A stretch of 64,000 nucleotides of DNA, from NCBI GenBank assembly GCA_965223825.1, contig OZ245018.1:1426001-1490000 (forward strand), read 5' to 3'. Shown here one piece after another: positions 23,821 to 32,797 of this stretch; position 1 is the first letter of the stretch; the number at the start of each line of letters is the position of its first letter. The notes beneath the pieces were generated by a model. It was not told the origin of the DNA. It made no database searches and was given only the letters and a program-made list of their open reading frames with translations. This DNA is from CAJXQU01 sp965223825. Lineage in GTDB: Bacteria > Pseudomonadota > Gammaproteobacteria > CAJXQU01. Both the position numbers and the translations under genes were made by a program.

Positions 23821-24633
23821 TTAACGGTGCAAAATGAGCTCGAGAACCACTTTGCTTCCGAAAAAAGCCAATATTAACAAGGCCATGCCGACGAGCGTAA
23901 AACGGATTGCTGTGCGTCCACGCCAGCCGTATTGATGACGACCGAAAAGTAACACGGCAAAAACTAGCCACGCGATCACGGAAAGGACAGTTTTATGTAC
24001 AAGATGTTGCGCCATCATGTCTTCAACGAAATGAAAACCACTGACTAATGACAATGTCAGCAGCAAAATACCGCACCAGATTAGGCGAAATAAATGCGTC
24101 TCCATGGTTTGTAATGGTGGCAGCATACGAATGATCGGGATAGGTTTTCGTTTACGTAGACTGTTATCGGCATAGGCCAGCACAATGGCTTGCAGGGCCG
24201 CGATGCTCAGCAAGCTGTATGCGAGGATGGAGAGCAGAATATGAATTTGAATCCCAAAAGGAAGTTGTTTTGAGATCTGGCCGTGCTCAGGAAACAGTTC
24301 TGCAAACAATAAACTGATTGCAGCGATCGGGAAAAAGATCAGGGCCAGACTTTCCAATGGTTGTTTAATCGATCCGATGATCAATAACGCCGCGGTTAAC
24401 CAACCTAGCACAGACGCGATATTTGTAATGCTAAGATTAATGCCGTGATCAGCTGACATGCCTTGATATATCGCAAACGTATGCAAGATAACGCCAGCGG
24501 TGCCCAGCATCATGGCCAATCGTTTACTTGATGTGTCGAGACTAGCATTCCCAATAAAACGGACGGCAACTAACAGTGATGCAAGCAGATAAAAGACGAT
24601 CGCAGTAAAGCCAAAAATGTGGATTTCACTCAT
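23821..24633 (-). CDS. YpjD-like inner membrane protein (CcsA/HemX fold)
   Basis: About 270 residues with eight predicted membrane helices and the cytochrome-c-assembly fold (QLPFGIQIHILLSILAYSLL; HFVEDMMAQHLVHKTVLSVI; HQYGWRGRTAIRFTL). Conserved histidines (IHILLS, HLVHKT) resemble haem-ligand positions of CcsA-type proteins. ATG at 24633 is used; an upstream in-frame TTG at 24639 is less likely. In many proteobacteria ypjD sits beside the corC-like gene, as here. The function is not established; haem handling is inferred from the fold. Confidence 0.88.
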   Translation of the reverse strand: MSEIHIFGFTAIVFYLLASLLVAVRFIGNASLDTSSKRLAMMLGTAGVILHTFAIYQGMSADHGINLSITNIASVLGWLTAALLIIGSIKQPLESLALIFFPIAAISLLFAELFPEHGQISKQLPFGIQIHILLSILAYSLLSIAALQAIVLAYADNSLRKRKPIPIIRMLPPLQTMETHLFRLIWCGILLLTLSLVSGFHFVEDMMAQHLVHKTVLSVIAWLVFAVLLFGRHQYGWRGRTAIRFTLVGMALLILAFFGSKVVLELILHR

Positions 24634-24696
24634 GGGCAAATGATGACATACGATGACGGGAATGAGAAACTCGATTGAACGTAACGGGAAGATAAC

Positions 24697-25146
24697 ATGA
24701 ATAAACGAATCGTAATCACTTTATTAAGCGCTGTCCTTATTGTGACAGGGTTGGTTGGTGCCGATTATCTTGGTTGGCTCGGCGTAAAGCAATCTAGCTA
24801 TATTGATTATTTTAATGTGAACTACCAAACCACTGATGCGGACAGTGGAGAACTGATCCAAGATTTTTTTGTGAACTGCACGCGCAAGGGCAGTCGCAAT
24901 GCATGTTCCATTGAACAAGGCATGGATAAAATGTCACGCTTGATCAAGTTTGGAATGGTCAAAAACTCAGCGAGAACCTGGTTGTTTGATCGAGGCGAAG
25001 AAATTATCGGTTTGGATGACGTTACCATCCACCTAATGTTTATTCATCAGGATTACGATCGAAAAACGATCACATATAGCATGCGTGAGCTTTTGGGGTT
25101 AGAAGGCCAAATGATCACCGTACCATTGGAGAAAGTGAAATCATGA
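24697..25146 (+). CDS. Small membrane-anchored protein of unknown function
   Basis: 149 residues with an N-terminal hydrophobic helix (VITLLSAVLIVTGLVGADYL), probably an uncleaved anchor, then an extracytoplasmic domain. That domain contains two cysteines (FVNCTRKGSRNACSIEQG) that could form a disulfide. GGGAAG precedes the ATG. It overlaps the next gene by 4 bp (ATGA), so the two should be translated together. I do not recognise the family. Divergent from the YpjD-like gene. Confidence 0.7.
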   Translation: MNKRIVITLLSAVLIVTGLVGADYLGWLGVKQSSYIDYFNVNYQTTDADSGELIQDFFVNCTRKGSRNACSIEQGMDKMSRLIKFGMVKNSARTWLFDRGEEIIGLDDVTIHLMFIHQDYDRKTITYSMRELLGLEGQMITVPLEKVKS

Positions 25147-25766
25147 GTGATGCATTAGACTATTTATTGGGCGCACGACCAGAGGCAATGGGTGCTTATT
25201 TTAAGTTTGTAAAACAAGCGGGTGAACATCTTGACCCCAAAACACGATCACTAATTTCGGTGATCACAAAAGTGGCGACGCAAACGGAAAAAGGGTTTAA
25301 GCAATATTTAACCCGTGCCTTGAGAGATGGTGCGACAGCCAACGAAGTGCTGGATGCGCTGCTGATGGCATTTCCCGTAATCGGCTTGACCAAATTAGTT
25401 TGGGCGGTTGATCAATTACGCGAATTAGATCTGCCGGAATTTTCTCTTGAAGCGTTAAATTCTGAACCCCGCTGGCATAGTGTGGTGCCGGTAGAGAACT
25501 TGCAGGAAGGTGTTCAACGTTTAGCGTGCGATGAGCGAGAATTATTTATCGATAAACAAGCCGAACAGATCCACGTTTACGATAGCCGTTGCCCACATCA
25601 AGTCACGAATATTCCAGAGCTGGCAGTGGAAGGTAATCAATTAACCTGTCCCAAGCATGGTTGGAAGTTTAATCTCGAAACGGGAGAGTGTATCGAGAAG
25701 GGCAAGCGTCCACTCACGCAATTCGACACCCGTGTCGAAGCTGATGTGCTTGAAGCGTGGTGGTAG
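25143..25766 (+). CDS. Carboxymuconolactone decarboxylase-like / Rieske fusion protein
   Basis: 207 residues in two parts. Residues ~10-95 form an AhpD/CMD-like helical domain (HLDPKTRSLISVITKVATQ, DALLMAFPVIGLTKLVWAVD). It lacks the CxxC of AhpD, so peroxidase-type chemistry is unlikely. Residues ~110-207 form a Rieske [2Fe-2S] domain with both ligand pairs, C150-x-H152 (SRCPHQ) and C169-x2-H172 (TCPKHGWKFNLETGEC). The pairing of a CMD module with a Rieske ferredoxin in one chain is uncommon; the domain may supply electrons to the CMD active site. It is coupled to the preceding membrane protein. Domain calls are firm; the reaction is unknown. Confidence 0.85.
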   Translation: MSDALDYLLGARPEAMGAYFKFVKQAGEHLDPKTRSLISVITKVATQTEKGFKQYLTRALRDGATANEVLDALLMAFPVIGLTKLVWAVDQLRELDLPEFSLEALNSEPRWHSVVPVENLQEGVQRLACDERELFIDKQAEQIHVYDSRCPHQVTNIPELAVEGNQLTCPKHGWKFNLETGECIEKGKRPLTQFDTRVEADVLEAWW

Positions 25767-25972
25767 CAAAGAGCGCATAAAGTTAGCGATTCAGTAATTT
25801 TTTAACAGACCGATACACTTCTTTAAGTCAGGAAGCTTTAGGCGATTATTCGCTGATTTTTAGCCGATCTGTGAACCAGGATGGTGCAGTTTTTCTAAAG
25901 ATTTTGCGCTTGAAGCCGATAGATGGAACTAGCGTCCGTAAAAATGGATTTAACGGCGAAAGAGGAGTGAAT

Positions 25973-26344
25973 ATGGATATCAGTGATACGCTTGAAGCAG
26001 CGCCAGAGGCAGAAAATCTTGCCGAGGGTAAAGCGGTTAATATCGAGCATTTTAAAGAAAGCGAACCTCAACAAATTACGATCAAAGCAGATGAAAGAAG
26101 TCGACAGTCTGGTGCTCACCAAGACATCCAACTTCAACAGCTTGTCAAAGATAAACGTGGGTACGTACAAACTGTGAAACGAGAATTAAGAGTCAGCGTT
26201 GATCACAAAAGTGGCAACACGATCGTCGCGGTGTTAGAAGGCAATCAGCAAGATGTCGTTAGACACATTGCGCAAGATGAAATCCTCGCGGTTGAAAGAC
26301 TAATCACCGCGCCAGCAGGTATGCTGTTTCGCGCACAAGCGTGA
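25973..26344 (+). CDS. FlaG-like protein, isolated from flagellar genes
   Basis: 123 residues from the ATG at 25973, chosen because AGAGGAG sits just before it; an upstream extension to 25871 has no ribosome site. The C-terminal half reads like FlaG: LVKDKRGYVQTVKRELRVSV, DHKSGNTIVAVLEGN, VVRHIAQDEILAVERLI, AGMLFRA. The N-terminus is acidic and low-complexity. FlaG proteins influence flagellar filament length and normally lie beside fliC/fliD, which are not in this window. The cyclic-di-GMP genes 6 kb upstream could relate to motility but are not adjacent. Confidence 0.7.
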   Translation: MDISDTLEAAPEAENLAEGKAVNIEHFKESEPQQITIKADERSRQSGAHQDIQLQQLVKDKRGYVQTVKRELRVSVDHKSGNTIVAVLEGNQQDVVRHIAQDEILAVERLITAPAGMLFRAQA

Positions 26345-26451
26345 TCGCGTTGCGTTGAGAGCGCTGAACAAGCCGGTTCGATGTTGTAATTGTTGCTGAA
26401 AGAAGGGACATCATCGAACCGGAGTGACGTTGCGTCAGTGCATTAATCGGG

Positions 26452-26646
26452 TCAATCAATTTTCTCTGTTCGGCAGGTATTCTTGCCCAGTAATGTGTAG
26501 CCTGGGCAGTGACGATACAGACCGGTCAAAAGCGGTACTAAGCCAATCAATCCCCATAAACTTTTGAATAAAATACCCAAGACGAGAATGACAATTCCGG
26601 CAATAACGCGTAATTGTTGATCTTGTTTACCTACATTTATTTCCAT
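26452..26646 (-). CDS. DUF2892 small inner-membrane protein
   Basis: 64 residues: MEINVGKQDQQLRVIAGIVI at the N-terminus, one or two membrane helices, and LLTGLYRHCPGYTLLGKNTC. This is the YgaP-C-terminal/DUF2892 signature with its conserved RxCPxYxxxG. GGGGG lies 8 bp before the ATG. These proteins often accompany rhodanese or sulfur genes, but none is adjacent. Confidence 0.88.
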   Translation of the reverse strand: MEINVGKQDQQLRVIAGIVILVLGILFKSLWGLIGLVPLLTGLYRHCPGYTLLGKNTCRTEKID

Positions 26647-26834
26647 CGAAAAATCCCCCTTAAACGTGCATTTGTCTTAAACTTCGGTCAGATAGTTGAA
26701 CCGATGCCTATCGCATCACAGTCTGGGTAAGGCCCGCAGTTTAAGCCGGAACTTACGCCACAACTGTTACACTCATTTTTATTTGACAACGAAAACGGTA
26801 GAAATTCATCTTGCCTGATCTGGGAGGGCATAAC

Positions 26835-27854
26835 ATGACACACGTCAAAACTTGTTTTGATCGCATTCTTCCCCACGAATTAACTCGTCCGCAGCGCATG
26901 ATGTCGTTTGCTGGTCGATCACGCGCGATATTTCTGTTTCGCAAAATGTGGATCACCGGATCGATTCTCAAAGTGCGTTTTATGGAAGGAACGGCAGAAC
27001 AAAAATCATTCGTCATCGAACAGGCACTTTGGTGGACTGCACATGCGAATCTTCATTTTGAATTCGACGATGAGGCATTGGATGCCGACATTCGAATTAC
27101 CTTTAACGAAAGTGACGGCGCATGGTCGTATATCGGCACGGATGCTGCGCAGATCCCGCAAGATCAGCCCACGATGAACCTTGGGTTTTTAGACGGTGGT
27201 ACTGCCGCACATGAATTTGGCCATGCGATCGGGCTTGCCCATGAGCATCAAAACCCAGGTGGGGGCATTGAATGGAATGAAGATGCCGTTATTCGCGATC
27301 TAAGTGGTGCGCCGAATTATTGGAATGAGGAGCAGATCCGACATAACGTGCTAAATAAATACAGCGCAGATCAGATCAGAGGAACAGAATTCGATCCGGC
27401 TTCCATCATGCTTTATTTTTTTCCAGATGATTGGGTCAAAAATGGATCCGGTACGAAAGCGAATAATCATTTATCAGCGTTGGATAAAGCCTTTATTGCA
27501 AGTGAAGATGCATATCCAAAATCAAATAAAACCGAAACGTCGGTCAAGATACCGGTCATTGATACTCGCGGAATTGCCGCAGATATTTTAAGTCCGGGAG
27601 AGGAAGATATTTACGTTTTCACCGTGAAAGAAGCGGGGCGACACACGATCCAAACTGGTGGTCAGACGGACGTTGTGATGAAATTATTCGGTCCAAATCA
27701 CAAAACAACCCTCATTGCTGAGGATGATGATGGCGGTGACGGGCATAATGCGCGCATCGTAACGGATCTCATTCCGGGCACGTATTACATTCAAATTCGT
27801 CATTACAACAGCACGTCAGGTACGGGTCAGTACAGCATTAGCGTTACGCTCTAA
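26835..27854 (+). CDS. Metzincin-type zinc protease with C-terminal PPC domain
   Basis: 339 residues from ATG 26835 (GGGAGG 8 bp upstream). The zinc site is AAHEFGHAIGLAHEH (H126, E127, H130, H136), the metzincin HExxHxxGxxH motif. A Met-turn candidate follows (PASIMLYFFP), as in astacin/M12-like or M57-like peptidases. Residues ~255-339 form a bacterial pre-peptidase C-terminal beta domain (ILSPGEEDIYVFTVKEAG, IPGTYYIQIRHYN). PPC domains are normally found on secreted proteases, yet there is no N-terminal signal peptide. A 10-bp hairpin lies after the stop. Confidence 0.9.
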   Translation: MTHVKTCFDRILPHELTRPQRMMSFAGRSRAIFLFRKMWITGSILKVRFMEGTAEQKSFVIEQALWWTAHANLHFEFDDEALDADIRITFNESDGAWSYIGTDAAQIPQDQPTMNLGFLDGGTAAHEFGHAIGLAHEHQNPGGGIEWNEDAVIRDLSGAPNYWNEEQIRHNVLNKYSADQIRGTEFDPASIMLYFFPDDWVKNGSGTKANNHLSALDKAFIASEDAYPKSNKTETSVKIPVIDTRGIAADILSPGEEDIYVFTVKEAGRHTIQTGGQTDVVMKLFGPNHKTTLIAEDDDGGDGHNARIVTDLIPGTYYIQIRHYNSTSGTGQYSISVTL

Positions 27855-27880
27855 CGTTCAAGATAGATTTTTTAAAAACG

Positions 27881-27910
27881 GATCAGTCTCACGGAAGAGG
27901 TTGATCTATT
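27881..27910 (+). terminator. Possible terminator after the metzincin
   Basis: GATCAGTCTC (27881-27890) pairs with GAGGTTGATC (27897-27906) with two G-T pairs around ACGGAA; the following T run is weak. Confidence 0.45.
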
Positions 27911-28104
27911 TACCAAAAAATAACTTTCCCACACAAAGTTTTCAGAGTTCTCCTCCTTAAAAAGAAACGCCACGCACGTTCATTTTAGTATTGGAATTCA
28001 TAGAACGATATTGAATGGATCGATCTGCTCAACCCAAATTTACCTAAAAACCATATAAAAAGAAGGAATTAGATTAACAACCACTTAATAAAAAACATGT
28101 TGCA

Positions 28105-28123
28105 AATGATAATAGTTATCATT
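28105..28123. promoter_or_regulatory. Fur box upstream of the TonB receptor
   Basis: AATGATAATAGTTATCATT is a perfect palindrome (8-3-8) closely matching the Fur consensus. It lies about 50 bp before the receptor start, so iron-replete Fur should block transcription. The rest of 27907-28104 shows no gene. Confidence 0.85.
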
Positions 28124-28173
28124 AGGATCCGCCTAAGCTAATCCAAAAAACAAAGGAGACATTCGGGAGCGCG

Positions 28174-30477
28174 ATGAACATGAAAGAATCAACAATTAAA
28201 ACCCCTTTAAGCATGCGGGAGTACCGTAGGCAAACACAGGGAGACTTCACAAAAACACCACTGGCATTGGGGATGACGGCGGTGATGATGTCTGCACCTG
28301 CGTTCGTAGCACAGGCTGCTGACGTTGATCAAAACAACGATACGGTACAGCTTGAAACAATGGACGTGGAAGATCGTGCTATTGAAACAAACCCTTATGC
28401 TGAAAAAGGCGCGCCTTATAAAGCAAAAACATCGGGTGACCCGCGTCACGTCAAGGATCTCGCGGAAACACCGCAAACGATTTCTGTATTGACACAAACA
28501 CAGATCGAAGAATCCGGTCGTTCTGATCTACGCGATATTCTTTCTGCACAACCGGGCATCACCTTAGGAACGGGTGAAAATGGTAACGCGTTTGGTGATC
28601 GCTATATCATCCGTGGCCACGAAGCACGCAGCGACGTGTTTGTTGATGGTTTACGTGATCCAGGCATGACGACGCGTGAAAGCTTCGCGGTTGAGCAAGT
28701 TGAGATTACAAAAGGACCAAGTTCAACTTTTGCCGGCCGTGGCTCGACAGGTGGTGCGGTTAATAGCATTACAAAACAAGCCGGTACGGCGTACGACTTC
28801 GGTAAGGTCGATTTAGGTTTAGGCACGGATGAATACCGACGCTTTTCATTAGACACGAACAAACGTATTAGTGATGAGTTCGCTGTACGTCTGAATTTAT
28901 TGCACAACTATGAAGAAGTGCCTGATCGCGGACCTGCTGATCGGGAACGTAATGGTTTCGCCTTGTCAGGGCTTTATCAGCCTAATGAACGTTTTAAACT
29001 CCTTGCGGATGTTTATTATCTTGATGCGAAGGACAAACCTGACCTCGGTACCTTCATTGAGTCGGGTGGAAGCCCAGTTAATAACGTGCCGGTTTACATG
29101 CAAGATCAGGATTTCATTGAGTCAGAAATTCTCACGTTTACCGTGCGGGCAAGTTATGCCTTTACAAGAAACCTAAGAATCGAAAATCTTATGCGCTATG
29201 GTACAACTGACAATGGTTACGTGGTGACGGGTTATCGGGGCACGGGTTTGAGCACACACCAAGGCTGGCAGGAAGTGGATTACTTCGCTAACCAAACCAA
29301 TCTTTTCCTCGATACAACCATTGCAGGGATGAAAAACCAGTTCGTCGTCACTGCTGAATACTCCGATTATCAAGTGTTGAATGGTGTTTATGATGTGAAT
29401 AATACCGGCGCAACTAACTGTATGGTAAGTGGTCGCGGCGGTACAAACCCTGGTTACTGTATTACTGATAATAACGGTAATTACATGTCGAACATCGGCA
29501 ATATCATGGGACGTTCGATTACTAAATCTGATTGGGATAGTGACTACAATGTTGAGACGTTCTCAGTCAGCCTGATGGACACGATCGACATTACTGATCG
29601 CTGGTCTGTGTTTGCCGGTGTGCGTGCTGATCGCTTTGATTATTCCAATACGATTGCCAGCGGTGGTGTTGAGACGCCTTATGAATACTCTGACACGCTA
29701 TGGAACGGTCATGCCGGGATTGTGTTTGATGTTATGCAAAACGCCAATGTCTATTTCACTTATTCAACGTCAGCCAATATTAATGGCGGCGAATCTGACG
29801 TCGGCGGTAGTTGTGGTTATGGCGGCATTTGTGGCGCAGGCGTTCAAGATATTGGTAACAGTGAGCCTGAGTTAACAGAAAATCTTGAGTTGGGCACCAA
29901 ATGGAATCTCATGGGTGAGAAGTTACTTTTCACTGCAGCGATCTTCCAGATCACCAAAGACGATGTGATGGAGAATCTGGGCGGCGATGATTATGACGCT
30001 ATAGGCACACTGAATACCGGTAAAAACCGCGTTCGTGGTTTTGAAGTTGCCTTAGTGGGTAATATCACTGACAAACTCAGCACACAATTTGGTATCACCA
30101 GCATGGATGCTGAAATTCTGGACTCAAATGATTCCAGTAATATTGGCAAAACGCTCTCCAACTTTGCTGAGCGCAGCGCTTTCTTACAACTTCGTTATCA
30201 ACTTACTCCGAAATTCTCTTTCGGTGGTACGTACACAGCACAAAGCGAATTGTTCTCTGGCCAACCGGATTCACCTGCGGGTGAGAACTATAAGGTTCCC
30301 GGCTACGGCGTAGTGGACCTGTTCGCAAACTACTCCTTCACCGACAACCTCAAAGCCAGGTTGAATGTCGGCAATATTCTAGACAAAGACTACTACACAG
30401 CCTCTTATAGTAGTGGTGCCTTCACCTATATCGGTGATGCTAGAAATGCCCAGCTGACACTCAATTACACCTTCTAA
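28174..30477 (+). CDS. TonB-dependent siderophore receptor (Fiu/PiuA-like)
   Basis: 767 residues: an extended N-terminus with a signal sequence ending AFVAQAAD, then a plug domain (ETPQTISVLTQTQIEESG, DRYIIRGHEARSDVFVDGLR, VEQVEITKGPSSTFAGRGST) and a 22-strand barrel ending in aromatic NYTF. Plug features and the piuC-type gene downstream point to the catecholate receptors Fiu/PiuA. It imports ferric catecholates (and catechol-bearing antibiotics in relatives) with TonB-ExbBD. The Fur box is upstream and a terminator immediately downstream. The substrate is inferred. Confidence 0.93.
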   Translation: MNMKESTIKTPLSMREYRRQTQGDFTKTPLALGMTAVMMSAPAFVAQAADVDQNNDTVQLETMDVEDRAIETNPYAEKGAPYKAKTSGDPRHVKDLAETPQTISVLTQTQIEESGRSDLRDILSAQPGITLGTGENGNAFGDRYIIRGHEARSDVFVDGLRDPGMTTRESFAVEQVEITKGPSSTFAGRGSTGGAVNSITKQAGTAYDFGKVDLGLGTDEYRRFSLDTNKRISDEFAVRLNLLHNYEEVPDRGPADRERNGFALSGLYQPNERFKLLADVYYLDAKDKPDLGTFIESGGSPVNNVPVYMQDQDFIESEILTFTVRASYAFTRNLRIENLMRYGTTDNGYVVTGYRGTGLSTHQGWQEVDYFANQTNLFLDTTIAGMKNQFVVTAEYSDYQVLNGVYDVNNTGATNCMVSGRGGTNPGYCITDNNGNYMSNIGNIMGRSITKSDWDSDYNVETFSVSLMDTIDITDRWSVFAGVRADRFDYSNTIASGGVETPYEYSDTLWNGHAGIVFDVMQNANVYFTYSTSANINGGESDVGGSCGYGGICGAGVQDIGNSEPELTENLELGTKWNLMGEKLLFTAAIFQITKDDVMENLGGDDYDAIGTLNTGKNRVRGFEVALVGNITDKLSTQFGITSMDAEILDSNDSSNIGKTLSNFAERSAFLQLRYQLTPKFSFGGTYTAQSELFSGQPDSPAGENYKVPGYGVVDLFANYSFTDNLKARLNVGNILDKDYYTASYSSGAFTYIGDARNAQLTLNYTF

Positions 30478-30490
30478 TCGGTGAACTCTT

Positions 30491-30534
30491 AACCGTCAGG
30501 GAAGCCATCGTGCTAACCTGACGGTTTCTTTTTA
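30491..30534 (+). terminator. Terminator after the TonB receptor
   Basis: AACCGTCAGG (30491-30500) pairs perfectly with CCTGACGGTT (30517-30526), followed by TCTTTTT. It may limit read-through into the FMN oxidase gene, whose start is 24 bp on. Confidence 0.8.
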
Positions 30535-30557
30535 ATGTAAGAGTTGTTGTCCGCACC

Positions 30558-31757
30558 ATGTCATCAGACAAACCAAGACGAAACGTTGATCACCCATCCG
30601 CTCAGACAACAGAGCACAAGCCCGATCAACAATATCAATCTGAACGTTATCTCGAACATCACTGGGTCTTTCCCAAGCTCAGTCAAATCCCCACCGATCT
30701 CGTCAGCCTCGCAGATTACGAACGCTGTGCAGAGGCCTATTTTCCTAAGGAAGTTTGGGCGTATATTAATGGCGGCGGCGCGGATGAAATTACCCTCAAT
30801 CAGAATCGATCTGCATTTGATCAGATCGCGCTTTATAACCGAATTCTTAATCACTTCGATCAAGCATCGACACACTCGACGCTGCTCGGATCGAGACTAA
30901 AATACCCGATCATGCTCGCGCCTGTGGCATACCATGCACTGGCGCATCCCGATGCCGAACTGGCAACCGTTGCGGCCGCCAATGCGATGCAAACTGGTAT
31001 GATCGCAAGCACCTTGTCTTCCGTTCCAATGGAGGCGATCGCTGCGAATTTAGATCAACCACATTGGTTCCAACTTTACTTCCAAGCTAACCGGCACGAT
31101 ACGCTTGGCTTGCTACGTCGAGCAGAAGCAGCGGGTTTTTCCGCCATCGTGGTTACGTTAGACGCCGTGATCAACGGATTTCGTAATCGAGAACAACGCG
31201 CAGGTTTTGCCTTGCCCAGTCGGGTTCAAGCCGCAAATTTGCAGGATCTGACACCGCCAACATCACGTGAATTGACGCCAGAACAGAGCATTATTTTAAA
31301 TGGCATTATGGCCGATGCACCGAATTGGGATGATCTAAAATGGTTACGTGAGCAGACATCGCTACCGATTTTGATCAAAGGCATCTCACACCCGCACGAT
31401 GCGCAACGGATAATGGAGCTCGGCTGTCAGGGCGTGATTGTGTCGAATCATGGTGGGCGCACCTTGGATACAATTCCCGCCAGTATTCAGTTATTACCCG
31501 CGATTAGAACCGCGCTTGGTAAAGAGCCTATAATCTTGCTCGACAGTGGTGTAAGACGTGGTACTGACGTGATCAAAGCAATTGCCTTGGGTGCAAATGC
31601 CGTGTTGATCGGACGACCGCAACTATATGGGCTTGCCGTGGCGGGGAGTTTGGGCGTCGCGCATATGCTGCGATTACTGATCGAAGAATTTGAGATTAGT
31701 ATGGCGTTAACCGGCTGCGCTGAGATCAACATGATAAACTCCGATTTATTAGTCTGA
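30558..31757 (+). CDS. FMN-dependent alpha-hydroxy acid oxidase/dehydrogenase
   Basis: 399 residues of the glycolate oxidase/lactate dehydrogenase (LldD-type) family. There is a ~45-residue unusual hydrophilic N-terminus, then a TIM barrel. MLAPVAYHALAHPDAELATV, HWFQLYFQ and the FMN-binding lysine in LPILIKGI are present, with the catalytic His in GVIVSNHGGRTLD (~297) and GADVI-type VRRGTDVIKAIALGANAVLI. It oxidises a 2-hydroxy acid such as lactate or glycolate to the oxo acid. It sits between a siderophore receptor and a PiuC-type hydroxylase, a position suggesting use under iron limitation. The substrate is not determinable. Confidence 0.92.
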   Translation: MSSDKPRRNVDHPSAQTTEHKPDQQYQSERYLEHHWVFPKLSQIPTDLVSLADYERCAEAYFPKEVWAYINGGGADEITLNQNRSAFDQIALYNRILNHFDQASTHSTLLGSRLKYPIMLAPVAYHALAHPDAELATVAAANAMQTGMIASTLSSVPMEAIAANLDQPHWFQLYFQANRHDTLGLLRRAEAAGFSAIVVTLDAVINGFRNREQRAGFALPSRVQAANLQDLTPPTSRELTPEQSIILNGIMADAPNWDDLKWLREQTSLPILIKGISHPHDAQRIMELGCQGVIVSNHGGRTLDTIPASIQLLPAIRTALGKEPIILLDSGVRRGTDVIKAIALGANAVLIGRPQLYGLAVAGSLGVAHMLRLLIEEFEISMALTGCAEINMINSDLLV

Positions 31758-31798
31758 TCTTTCTTACTCAGTGAAAAATAAGGACATCATCGCGCGAT

Positions 31799-32482
31799 AT
31801 GTTGTTACCGATTGAACAAATTCTTAACCAAGATGAGTTGCAACCCATTCGCCAGCGTCTGCGAGAGGCGCAGTGGCAAGACGGTCAGATCACCGCGGGT
31901 ACACAGGCGGCAGGTGTTAAGAATAATTTACAGCTTGATAATCAGTCGGAACTGGCGATCAGCCTGGGGCAGCAAATTCTCTCGCGGCTAAGCCAACATC
32001 CTGTCTTTATGTCCGCAGCTTTGCCGGACAAGTTCGTTCCACCGCGTTTTAATTGCTATCAAAACGGTGGTCAATACGGTATGCATGTGGACAATGCGAT
32101 CATGTTTTTGTCGAACCCACATGAGATTGTCCGAACCGATCTTTCTGCTACCTTGTTTCTCAGCGAGCCAGATGAATATGATGGCGGCGAGTTGATGATC
32201 GAAACGGAATATGGCGCACAAGCTATTAAACTGGCGGCGGGGGATCTCATCTTATATCCGTCGACCAGCTTACACCGGGTGACTCCAGTGACAAAAGGGG
32301 CACGTATTGCGGCCTTTTTCTGGGTACAAAGTATGGTGCGAGATGCGCAATATCGTTCGCTCTTGTTCGATTTGGATCAGAGTATTCAGAACTTAACTGT
32401 CGAACGCGGTAATCAAGATTCGGAAGTGCAGCGACTTACCGGCATTTACCATAACTTGGTGAGGAGCTGGGCAGAGACGTAA
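31799..32482 (+). CDS. piuC: PKHD-type Fe(II)/2-oxoglutarate hydroxylase (PiuC/YbiX-like)
   Basis: 227 residues, normal for the family. A cupin-type 2-oxoglutarate oxygenase fold carries metal ligands H-x-D in YGMHVDNAIMF (~96-98) and a distal His in STSLHRVTPVTKGARIAAFFW (~158), with the 2-OG arginine shortly after. The family is nearly always beside a Fiu/PiuA receptor, as here, supporting the siderophore assignment. The substrate is unknown. It lies 41 bp after the oxidase and is probably co-transcribed. Confidence 0.93.
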   Translation: MLLPIEQILNQDELQPIRQRLREAQWQDGQITAGTQAAGVKNNLQLDNQSELAISLGQQILSRLSQHPVFMSAALPDKFVPPRFNCYQNGGQYGMHVDNAIMFLSNPHEIVRTDLSATLFLSEPDEYDGGELMIETEYGAQAIKLAAGDLILYPSTSLHRVTPVTKGARIAAFFWVQSMVRDAQYRSLLFDLDQSIQNLTVERGNQDSEVQRLTGIYHNLVRSWAET

Positions 32483-32797
32483 CCCCCCACGATCCTGTGA
32501 GCAACAAGCATTTCACTGCTGTTGCTAGTGGTGAAATTTACGATCATTTTTTCCGTTTAAAACACCTGCAGCCCAACTTGGTGCTTGTTGCGACGCAGCA
32601 ATAAATGCCTTATCTCTCAGTAATTTAACTCTATTTTTGTTGTGTGCACAATCTTAGTGCAATAAATTTCGCTTTCCGCACCAACTCGGACTATGATTGT
32701 TCTCGGTGGCTTGGTGTTGGTCTGTCGGTGCAATCAACCAGCCCTCCACATTAAGTCCACTGTCAAACTATAAATCTAATAATAGCAGGGGGTATGT
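32483..32797. other. Intergenic region upstream of DUF1097 gene
   Basis: This 315-bp stretch has no open coding frame of note. An imperfect hairpin (AGCAACAAGCA with TGCTGTTGCT, near 32501-32527) may end the piuC transcript. GGGGG at 32788 is the ribosome site of the next gene. Confidence 0.4.
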
